Below are positions 1 to 5,575 of a stretch of DNA of 5,575 nucleotides, one piece after another (position 1 is the stretch's first letter; each line of letters opens with the position of its first letter). Position numbers and translations under genes: made by a program. The notes beneath the pieces are model-generated. The model was not told the origin of the DNA, did no database searches, and saw nothing but the letters and a program-made list of their open reading frames with translations. The stretch is from Psychroflexus sp. (lineage in GTDB: Bacteria; Bacteroidota; Bacteroidia; Flavobacteriales; Flavobacteriaceae), in NCBI GenBank assembly GCA_003565575.1, contig PXBV01000033.1, positions 1-5,575 on the forward strand. The letters run 5' to 3'.

Positions 1-36
1 CCTTTTAAGGCAGAAAAATTAAAGTCACCGGACTAA
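1..36 (+). CDS. C-terminal tail of an unidentified rightward gene (partial)
   Basis: Frame 1 is open from the window edge and reads PFKAEKLKSPD before a TAA at 34-36. The stop lies 10 bases before the palindromic terminator at 47-108, which is where a gene converging on the lipoprotein gene would be expected to end. Frames 2 and 3 hit stops earlier (20-22 and 5-7). Twelve codons are too few to identify a family, and a chance open stretch of this length is quite possible. The call rests mainly on its position next to a two-way terminator. Confidence 0.4.
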   Translation, partial: PFKAEKLKSPD

Positions 37-46
37 TTTAAAATCA

Positions 47-108
47 ATTTCAATAAAAACACCCCTGGCTTTTTCTCGAGAAAAAGCCAGGGGTGTTTTT
101 ATTGAAAT
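47..108. terminator. Perfect 62-bp palindrome, likely bidirectional intrinsic terminator
   Basis: Bases 47-77 are the exact reverse complement of 78-108, so each arm is 31 bases with no mismatch; the centre is CTC|GAG. Each arm contains a GC-rich core (CACCCCTGGC) flanked by runs of five A or T. Read in either direction, the stem therefore ends in TTTTTATT, which is the U-tract an intrinsic terminator needs. It starts 10 bases after the lipoprotein gene stop (minus strand) and 10 bases after the probable stop at 34-36 (plus strand). In RNA the central bases would form the loop, leaving a stem of up to about 29 bp. Confidence 0.9.
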
Positions 109-118
109 GCCTAGATCT

Positions 119-1231
119 TTATTTACTTTCCAAAGCTTCTTGTACCTTTTCTCTTAAGGCATCTCCTCTTAAATCCTTTCCTATAATTACACCATTTTCA
201 TCTATAAGAAAAGCAGCTGGAATTGCTTTTACTCCATATTTTTGAGCAATAGGTTCATACCAATGTTTTAAATTAGATACATGATTCCAGTCCAGTTGAT
301 CCTGTTCTATGGCTCTAATCCAAGCTTCTCTGTCATTAGGCTTATCTAAAGATACACCCACTATAGTAAAGCCTTTTTCTTTATAATCTTGATAAATACT
401 TACAATATTTGGGTTTTCAACTCTACATGGTCTGCACCAAGACGCCCAAAAGTCTATGAGCGTTACTTTACCCATAGCATCTTTTAAGCTTAACTCATTT
501 CCCTCTGGTGTTGGTCCAGAAAAGTCGGGTGCTTCTGCGCCAAGGTCTGTGTCGTTAATTTCAGCAATATTTCTGCCCAAGGTTTTGCCCAGCGGAGTGT
601 CTTTTATTTCGCGGTCAAAGTTGTTGTAGATGGGTTTTAGCTGATTTAGTGGAACTGCTTGAGAATTCAACGCATCAGACAAAGCCATCATACTTACAAT
701 AGAATTAGGGTGAGCTTTCATAAAATCCAAGGTCTCTTCATTTGCTCTTGACTGTAAATCTTCTAAGTCCATTCTTGCATCTAGAAGCTTTTCTTCATCT
801 CTATTAATTTCTGCCTGCATGTATTCATTTTGAAGCGTATTGCTTTCCTCATTATAAGAAGTGAGTAAGTCAATATAATCTTTCAGGTACCGGTTGTGCT
901 CTCCTCCTTCAATTTTAGACTCTCTTAAATTTTGATTATTGATGTCTATATTGATGTCAACTCCTTCATTGATAAAAATTAAATTTCCATTTAGTCCATC
1001 AATACGAAGGATTTGGATATCTTGATGCTTGGTTGATTTTAAATCAACTACAAAAGAAGATTGTTCAACTTGTACAGTGTCAAGTGGCTCTGGAACATTA
1101 TCCACTCCAAGTCGAGACAGATATACATTAGTACCATCTGGTATGTCCTCGGCATTGGCGGATAATTGAGGATTGGAAGAATTGCAGCTTATAAGAGCTA
1201 AAGAAAATAAAAGGCTAACTATAATTTTCAT
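119..1231 (-). CDS. TlpA/ResA-family thiol-disulfide lipoprotein with N-terminal DUF4369-like domain
   Basis: This 370-residue protein is probably an envelope thiol-disulfide oxidoreductase. Residues 1-16 form a lipoprotein signal with lipobox LISC and lipidation at Cys16. The following residues (NSSNPQ) lack the acidic lipoprotein export signal of surface-exposed Bacteroidota lipoproteins, so a periplasm-facing anchor is inferred. Residues about 24-110 are beta-rich and resemble the DUF4369 domain common in this family. Residues about 112-170 are charged and helical, possibly coiled coil. Residues about 231-370 form an AhpC/TSA/thioredoxin fold, with the active site WCRPC (Cys266, Cys269) after FWAS and the cis-proline at Pro338 (AIPAAFLID). 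The family reduces or isomerises periplasmic disulfides, in some members for cytochrome c maturation; the client here is unknown. The ATG at 1229-1231 directly begins the signal peptide. The gene is divergent from the M14 peptidase gene and ends at the palindromic terminator. Confidence 0.93.
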   Translation of the reverse strand: MKIIVSLLFSLALISCNSSNPQLSANAEDIPDGTNVYLSRLGVDNVPEPLDTVQVEQSSFVVDLKSTKHQDIQILRIDGLNGNLIFINEGVDINIDINNQNLRESKIEGGEHNRYLKDYIDLLTSYNEESNTLQNEYMQAEINRDEEKLLDARMDLEDLQSRANEETLDFMKAHPNSIVSMMALSDALNSQAVPLNQLKPIYNNFDREIKDTPLGKTLGRNIAEINDTDLGAEAPDFSGPTPEGNELSLKDAMGKVTLIDFWASWCRPCRVENPNIVSIYQDYKEKGFTIVGVSLDKPNDREAWIRAIEQDQLDWNHVSNLKHWYEPIAQKYGVKAIPAAFLIDENGVIIGKDLRGDALREKVQEALESK

Positions 1232-1250
1232 TTTTTAATCTATTTTATTT

Positions 1251-1258
1251 CAAAAATA
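1251..1258 (-). promoter_or_regulatory. Putative Bacteroidota -7 box for the TlpA-like lipoprotein gene
   Basis: On the minus strand this reads TATTTTTG, an exact match to the TAnnTTTG -7 element used by the primary sigma factor of Bacteroidota. It lies about 20 bases upstream of the start codon, which would give a 5' leader of only about 10-15 bases. No clear TTTG-like -33 element is visible at the usual distance, and the short AT-rich motif can occur by chance. Confidence 0.45.
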
Positions 1259-1398
1259 AGTATCTCTAGCAGAGTAAGCTCTTTTTTGTGGATAAAAATT
1301 ATTTAAAATTTATTGTCGTTTTCTTCGGGTTAAGCTTATTTGCCTTTACTTGGAGTTTATTAAATCTTAATATGAAGGCTTTTTTTAAAACTTTTCTA

Positions 1399-1406
1399 TA
1401 ACTTTG
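1399..1406 (+). promoter_or_regulatory. Putative Bacteroidota -7 box for the M14 peptidase gene
   Basis: TAACTTTG exactly matches the TAnnTTTG -7 consensus. It lies 66 bases before the preferred start at 1472, giving a leader of roughly 55-60 bases, and it is also upstream of the alternative ATG at 1424. The expected -33 region (about 1375-1381, AAGGCTT) has no TTG, so the promoter is only half supported. Confidence 0.5.
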
Positions 1407-1471
1407 AGAGTCGTTCAAATTGAATGTTATTCAACCTTAAGCTTTATTTCTTAAATTTAAACACATCACTT

Positions 1472-3985
1472 ATGTACCAAAAATTACTTTGCCTTTTGAT
1501 GTTGGTAGGCACAACACTATATTCTCAAGATTATTTTTTTGAAAAATACCATCCATTTGATCAAAATATTCCTTCTCCAGAGGAATTTCTTGGCTATGGT
1601 ATAGGAGATCACCACACAAGGCATGATCTTATTGTGGCTTACTTTGAAGAGTTAGCACAACACTCAAATAAAGCTTCAATTGAGTATTATGGAAAAACAC
1701 ATGAGGGTAGAAAACTTGTTATGCTCACCATCACTTCAGAAGATCAGCTCTCCAATTTAGAAGCCATTAAAAATGAACATTTAGCTTATACAGACCCATC
1801 TAAAAATCCAACTGCTTATGAGGATTTACCGGTATTTGTTAACTTAGGATACAATGTACATGGAAATGAACCTAGCAGTTCTGAAGCGGCTTTACTCATG
1901 GCATACACGCTGGTAGCTTCTCAAAATCAAGAGGTGAAAAGCTATCTAGAAAACGCAGTTGTTTTTATAGACCCCACCATCAATCCAGACGGTAGAGACC
2001 GGCATACGCATTGGGCTAATATGTATCAAGGCAATCCAGAAGTTGCAGACCCGCAAGATGCTGAACATAATGAATACTGGCCTGGAGGCCGAACCAACCA
2101 TTATTGGTTTGACTTAAATAGAGACTGGCTGCTCGCTGTAAATCCTGAAAGCCAAGCGAAACTGAAGTGGTTCCATAATTGGTATCCCAACGTAGTAACA
2201 GATTTTCATGAAATGGGCACCCAAAGCACCTACTTTTTTGAGCCAATGAAACCCAATGCATCTTTTGAGCCTATTATGCCCAAAGAAAATTATGAAGATT
2301 TGAATACCATCTTTGGAAACGCCTTTGCCAAATCTCTAGATAGTATAGGCTCTTTATATTTTACTAAAGAAGTTTTTGATGGAACCTATCCAGGGTACGG
2401 GTCTTCATACCCAGATTTGCAAGGTGGTCTTGCCTTGTTATTTGAGCAAGCTAGTTCTAGAGGACATAGGCAAACCACTGCCTTTGGTGAAATCACATTT
2501 CCATTTACCATAAGAAATCAATACATTTCTAGTATAGCTACTCTAGAAACTGCAATAGCCAACAAAGCGTTTTTGAGAGAATATCAACAAAACTTCTTTA
2601 AATCTGCCTTAACCAATGCATCTAAAGAAAAAATAAGAGGTTATACCTTTGGTGATCCTCAAGACCAAAATAGAACTAAAGCTTTTATTGATAAGCTTTT
2701 GATGCATAAAATTGAGGTGTATAAAAATGGAGATCGATTTGTAGTTCCTACAGACCAACCTCAATACAGGATGGTACAGACCATGTTTGAAACCTATGAT
2801 AAGTACAGAGATAGTGTGTATTACGATGCTTCTGCCTGGTCTATGTCCAATTTTTATAATATGAAATCACAACCAACTAATAAGGTGACATTAGATCATC
2901 CAATTGTATCTACAGAGGACTTAATCTCACTTGCGCCAGTAACAGCATCAGACTACGCTTATATTTTAGATTGGAACGACTACAATGCTCCAGCAGCTTT
3001 ACACTTTTTACAAGAAAAAGGACTCGTAGTATCATCCGCTTCTAAAACTTTTAGTGTTGAATCTGAAGGAAGCAAAAAAGAATTTAACTATGGTGCAGTA
3101 ATGCTTCCCGTAAGTCTTCAAAAGATGAGTAGTGAAGAGGTATTCCAAATCGTAAAATCTGCTCAGAGCCAGTTTCAAGTCCCTATCACATCTGTTTCCA
3201 CAGGTCTTAATTTGTCTGGTGTAGATTTAGGAAGTTCTTCTATTTCTCCAGTCACTAAGCCCAAAGCAATGATGCTCATTGGAGACGGTGTGAGGTCTTA
3301 TGATGCTGGGGAGGTCTGGCACCTCTTAGACACCCGCGTGCATATGCCAATCACAAAAATCCCTATGAGGAATTTTGATAGAGCAAATTTTGATAAGTAC
3401 AATACCATGGTAATGGTGTCTGGAAGATATAACCTAAGTGAAAACCAATTAGAGAAAATCAAAAATTGGGTGTCAAAAGGAAATACATTAATTACATTGG
3501 GTACAGCAAGTAAGTGGGCTATTGAAAAAAAATTAGTGAAAGAAAGCTTGACGACCTATGATAAAGATTCCACAGCAGTTGTTTCTAGAGAACCTTATGT
3601 AGATGCTTCAGAAAACATAGGCAAAACTAATGTTGGAGGGATCATTGTAAGAGCTGAAATTGACCGCACGCATCCACTTGCTTTTGGGTATGTAGATGAT
3701 CAATTACCTGTGTATAAAAACAATACGGTTTGGTTAAAACCAAGTAAAAATCCGTATTCTACAGTTTTGAAATATTCTGAAGACCCTCATATAGACGGCT
3801 TTATTACTGATGAGAACTTAGAAAAATACCTTAAACCCTCTGCATCTTTAATTGTGAGTAAAGTGGGGGGCGGAAGAGTAGTAATGTTTGCGGATAATCC
3901 AAATTTTAGAGGGTCTTGGTATGGAACTAATCGCTTGTTTTTAAATGCTTTATTCCTTGGGGATAAAATTCGTGTCCCAGAATAA
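1472..3985 (+). CDS. Secreted M14-family zinc carboxypeptidase with C-terminal GATase1-like domain
   Basis: This 837-residue protein is predicted to be an exported zinc metallopeptidase that removes C-terminal residues from peptides. Residues 1-19 (MYQKLLCLLMLVGTTLYSQ) form a Sec signal peptide. The M14 fold spans about 45-370: zinc ligands His130 and Glu133 in HGNEP, NPDG at 171-174, NRDW at 216-219 (the equivalent of the substrate-carboxylate-binding Asn-Arg of carboxypeptidase A), third zinc ligand His246 in DFHEMG, and probable catalytic Glu325 in LLFEQ. All key residues are present, so the enzyme should be active. Residues about 596-685 (KAMMLIGDG to LITLGTASKW) resemble a class I glutamine-amidotransferase-like fold, without an evident catalytic Cys nucleophile. 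Residues 370-595 and 690-837 are probably all-periplasmic linker and beta domains. An in-frame ATG at 1424 would add 16 residues; 1472 is preferred because it places the signal peptide at the N-terminus. I see no type IX secretion C-terminal domain. Confidence 0.93.
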   Translation: MYQKLLCLLMLVGTTLYSQDYFFEKYHPFDQNIPSPEEFLGYGIGDHHTRHDLIVAYFEELAQHSNKASIEYYGKTHEGRKLVMLTITSEDQLSNLEAIKNEHLAYTDPSKNPTAYEDLPVFVNLGYNVHGNEPSSSEAALLMAYTLVASQNQEVKSYLENAVVFIDPTINPDGRDRHTHWANMYQGNPEVADPQDAEHNEYWPGGRTNHYWFDLNRDWLLAVNPESQAKLKWFHNWYPNVVTDFHEMGTQSTYFFEPMKPNASFEPIMPKENYEDLNTIFGNAFAKSLDSIGSLYFTKEVFDGTYPGYGSSYPDLQGGLALLFEQASSRGHRQTTAFGEITFPFTIRNQYISSIATLETAIANKAFLREYQQNFFKSALTNASKEKIRGYTFGDPQDQNRTKAFIDKLLMHKIEVYKNGDRFVVPTDQPQYRMVQTMFETYDKYRDSVYYDASAWSMSNFYNMKSQPTNKVTLDHPIVSTEDLISLAPVTASDYAYILDWNDYNAPAALHFLQEKGLVVSSASKTFSVESEGSKKEFNYGAVMLPVSLQKMSSEEVFQIVKSAQSQFQVPITSVSTGLNLSGVDLGSSSISPVTKPKAMMLIGDGVRSYDAGEVWHLLDTRVHMPITKIPMRNFDRANFDKYNTMVMVSGRYNLSENQLEKIKNWVSKGNTLITLGTASKWAIEKKLVKESLTTYDKDSTAVVSREPYVDASENIGKTNVGGIIVRAEIDRTHPLAFGYVDDQLPVYKNNTVWLKPSKNPYSTVLKYSEDPHIDGFITDENLEKYLKPSASLIVSKVGGGRVVMFADNPNFRGSWYGTNRLFLNALFLGDKIRVPE

Positions 3986-3990
3986 TACAC

Positions 3991-4043
3991 GATAAATCAA
4001 AATTCTAAAGCAAAATTTTGGAGTTGGTTGTTTTTTATTTATC
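3991..4043 (+). terminator. Weak hairpin and T-tract after the M14 peptidase gene, possible terminator
   Basis: CAAAATT (3998-4004) pairs with AATTTTG (4014-4020) across a 9-base loop, and a T-run follows at 4031-4036. An outer pair, GATAAAT (3991-3997) with ATTTATC (4037-4043), encloses both. The stem is AT-only apart from one pair, and the T-run is 10 bases from the inner stem, so this is a poor intrinsic terminator. Its main support is its position 6 bases after the stop codon. Confidence 0.35.
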
Positions 4044-4056
4044 AAACTAAAATACA

Positions 4057-4106
4057 TACTCGGGCTAGTTCTATAGGTTACTCTTATTAGTGAACTAGCT
4101 CAAGTA
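4057..4106. repeat. Imperfect 15-base inverted repeat upstream of the GAF-protein gene
   Basis: The left arm 4057-4071 (TACTCGGGCTAGTTC) pairs with the right arm 4092-4106 (GAACTAGCTCAAGTA), with one C/A mismatch and one G-T wobble, across a 20-base spacer. The inner eight pairs (GCTAGTTC/GAACTAGC) are perfect. The right arm ends on the first two bases of the -7 box at 4105-4112. It could be a protein-binding operator over the promoter or, in readthrough RNA, a hairpin ending the peptidase transcript. The sequence after it (ATTTTGAAATGTTTT) is T-rich but not an uninterrupted T-tract. Confidence 0.65.
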
Positions 4107-4112
4107 ATTTTG
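4105..4112 (+). promoter_or_regulatory. Putative Bacteroidota -7 box for the GAF-protein gene
   Basis: TAATTTTG is an exact TAnnTTTG match 30 bases before the ATG at 4143, implying a leader of about 20-25 bases. No TTG is visible in the expected -33 region; that region falls within the spacer of the inverted repeat at 4057-4106. A bound factor there could therefore replace or block the -33 contact. Confidence 0.5.
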
Positions 4113-4142
4113 AAATGTTTTAAAGTATTGAAATATTAAAGC

Positions 4143-5575
4143 ATGAGTGATTTTAAAACCGTATATCCTTTTAAAATTAAATTGAGTTTCGAAAAGATTC
4201 TTGATAATTTTAAGTCTCGTTTGGATTCTGAAACCAATCCGATATCTAAGGATTACATGCAAAATATCATCGATTATTCTAAAACTTATCCGGAGTTATT
4301 TCAAGGTATAGAAAATTTTGATCACTTAGGGCAGTATGATGAACAAATTGGGATTTTACTCAATGATTTATTTCCAGACATCCTCACCCACAACGAGATA
4401 AAAGTAGCAACAGCCCCGCTACAAAACAAAATCTTTAGAAAAACAAAGCGTTTTGAAAAAATTATTGAGTCTGTCCCAGAGCAAGATTATAAGTTTTTAC
4501 CCAGAAACTTCAATCTAGAAAAGGACTACATTTTGGCCTGTATCATAATTTTGAATACTTATTATGGCTACAACGTTGATTTCTTTAGGCCAGAATATTA
4601 TGATATCCCTGATGCGAACGGTCAATTAAGAAATTATAGATTATTTGTGAATGCAGATTTTGTAGAAATTCTTCCTACTGCTCAAGCTAAAGCTATTACG
4701 CAGGAAGATGTAGATGAACTGCTTAACTTTCCAGATGATGTTGAGTTTTGGAAAAAGAAATTTCCGCCAGAATCTTGGATAATTAAAGGGTTTACTATTT
4801 TAAACCTTACAGATGTAACTGTAGATAATAGTATTTCAGAAATTAAAACTTTATTGCTCAACAATAATATTCTTACTGATTCTGACTTGATTTCTAAGCA
4901 AATGAAATTCATATTGAGCTCTATATTTAATCTTCAAGACTTAGAATTTGGATTTGCATTGTTTGATGATAAAAATGAAAAATTTCAACATGTCAATTCA
5001 CATTATATAGAAAGCTTTATTCTTGATGCTATTTCCGGGAATAAGTGTAAAGAGGCCTTTTGTCATGGTGCTTATTCTGCTATTGTAAGCGATCATAATT
5101 ATTTTTGTATTACAGATGTAGAAATGTATAAAGCCAAAAACCCAGAAAATAAATTCGCAAATTATTTATCTAATAAATCTATTCAATCTGTTATCCTGGC
5201 TCCGGTGAGTAAAAATGGAACGCTGCTTGCCATCTTGGAACTTGTTTGCTACTCCAAAAATAAACTGAACAGCATTAATGCTAAAAAATTGGATGATATT
5301 GTTCCTTACTTTGCGGAAACTGTTGAAAATTACCAACAAGATAAGCAAAATAGAATCAAGGCAATTATCCAAAGTGAATACACATCAATTCATCCTAGTG
5401 TAGAATGGCGGTTTCAAGAGGAAGCTGAAGCATTTTTAGGAAACCATACAAAGCGAGAAGATATTGAATTAAATGAAATTAGCTTTAAAGATGTTCACCC
5501 TTTGTTTGGTCAAATAGACATTATGGATTCTTCTGTTCAGCGAAATACTGCAATACAGAAAGATTTAACTTTTCA
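4143..5575 (+). CDS. GAF-domain protein of unknown function, 3' end beyond the window
   Basis: The frame is open from ATG 4143 to the window edge: 477 complete codons and no stop. An in-frame TAA at 4137-4139 makes this the first possible start. There is no signal peptide or convincing membrane segment, so a cytoplasmic location is inferred. Residues 1-236 (start MSDFKTVYPFKIKLSFEKIL) are mostly helical with many aromatic residues, and I know no characterised function for them. Residues about 237-400 fit a GAF domain: a leading helix (LISKQMKFILSSIF), alternating strands, and the hallmark strand pair SVILAPVSKNGTLLAILEL followed by a closing helix. GAF domains bind small ligands or mediate signalling; no ligand is evident. 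A charged linker (about 400-440) leads to HPLFGQIDI at 452-460, which starts another region cut by the window. I recall similar full-length proteins in flavobacteria annotated only as GAF-domain proteins. No output domain (kinase, cyclase, HTH) is visible in the available part. Confidence 0.85.
   Translation, partial: MSDFKTVYPFKIKLSFEKILDNFKSRLDSETNPISKDYMQNIIDYSKTYPELFQGIENFDHLGQYDEQIGILLNDLFPDILTHNEIKVATAPLQNKIFRKTKRFEKIIESVPEQDYKFLPRNFNLEKDYILACIIILNTYYGYNVDFFRPEYYDIPDANGQLRNYRLFVNADFVEILPTAQAKAITQEDVDELLNFPDDVEFWKKKFPPESWIIKGFTILNLTDVTVDNSISEIKTLLLNNNILTDSDLISKQMKFILSSIFNLQDLEFGFALFDDKNEKFQHVNSHYIESFILDAISGNKCKEAFCHGAYSAIVSDHNYFCITDVEMYKAKNPENKFANYLSNKSIQSVILAPVSKNGTLLAILELVCYSKNKLNSINAKKLDDIVPYFAETVENYQQDKQNRIKAIIQSEYTSIHPSVEWRFQEEAEAFLGNHTKREDIELNEISFKDVHPLFGQIDIMDSSVQRNTAIQKDLTF

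Noticed and set aside
75..80. CTCGAG at the palindrome centre as a cloning scar (XhoI site)
   Set aside because: The symmetry continues 28 bases beyond the site on each side and has terminator composition, so the hexamer is explained as the natural centre of the palindrome.
1372..1401. Nine-codon ATG reading frame upstream of the peptidase gene as a leader peptide
   Set aside because: It overlaps and precedes the probable -7 box, so it would not be in the transcript. Nine codons in AT-rich DNA are expected by chance.
1424..1471. Upstream ATG at 1424 as the true start of the M14 peptidase
   Set aside because: It would put 16 residues (MLFNLKLYFLNLNTSL) before an otherwise standard signal peptide. 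The ATG at 1472 gives a normal 19-residue signal ending LYSQ.
2016..2261. Open frame of 81 codons on the minus strand
   Set aside because: It lies wholly inside the M14 catalytic domain, antisense to the essential HEMG and NRDW motifs. It has no recognisable domain or promoter, so it is a shadow of the real coding frame.
3787..3990. Open frame of 67 codons on the minus strand overlapping the end of the peptidase gene
   Set aside because: It is antisense to the peptidase C-terminus, with no family resemblance and no -7 box noted upstream.
4682..4912. Open frame of 76 codons on the minus strand
   Set aside because: It is antisense to the GAF-protein gene, whose plus frame stays open for 477 codons. 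Its product is low-complexity and Ser-rich at the C-terminus.
5049..5067. Cys-His dipeptide (C307-H308) in the GAF domain as a possible bilin attachment site
   Set aside because: Phytochrome-type attachment needs a specific surrounding motif and PAS/PHY partner domains, none of which is visible. The dipeptide alone is not evidence.
5166..5372. Open frame of 68 codons on the minus strand
   Set aside because: It is antisense to the GAF domain core (ILAPVSKNGTLLAILEL), which is the convincing coding frame here.

Overview
The window looks like chromosomal DNA from a member of the Bacteroidota, most likely a flavobacterium. The evidence is AT-rich sequence, promoter -7 boxes of the form TAnnTTTG upstream of each gene start, no Shine-Dalgarno sequences, a signal peptide ending in the typical LYSQ, and protein families common in that group. 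I assign no genus.

Layout, left to right. Positions 1-36 probably hold the last codons of a rightward gene. A 62-bp perfect palindrome (47-108) follows, and is best read as a bidirectional intrinsic terminator shared with the convergent gene to its right. Positions 119-1231 (minus strand) encode a TlpA/ResA-type thioredoxin-fold lipoprotein. A 240-bp divergent intergenic region (1232-1471) carries one -7 box in each direction. Positions 1472-3985 (plus) encode a large secreted M14 zinc carboxypeptidase with a C-terminal glutamine-amidotransferase-like domain. The gap 3986-4142 holds a weak hairpin/T-tract region and a longer imperfect inverted repeat that runs into the -7 box of the next gene. 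From 4143 to the window end runs an open, truncated rightward gene for a GAF-domain protein. No gap reaches 300 bp.

The first two complete genes encode envelope proteins: an anchored thiol-disulfide protein and an exported metallopeptidase. They are divergently transcribed, so they could share control sequences, but nothing shows a common pathway. The third gene has its own promoter-like box and encodes a protein without a signal peptide, probably cytoplasmic. I see no mobile element, CRISPR array, tRNA, rRNA or defence locus. The less ordinary items are the perfect palindrome, the inverted repeat overlapping the GAF gene promoter, and the uncharacterised regions flanking the GAF domain.
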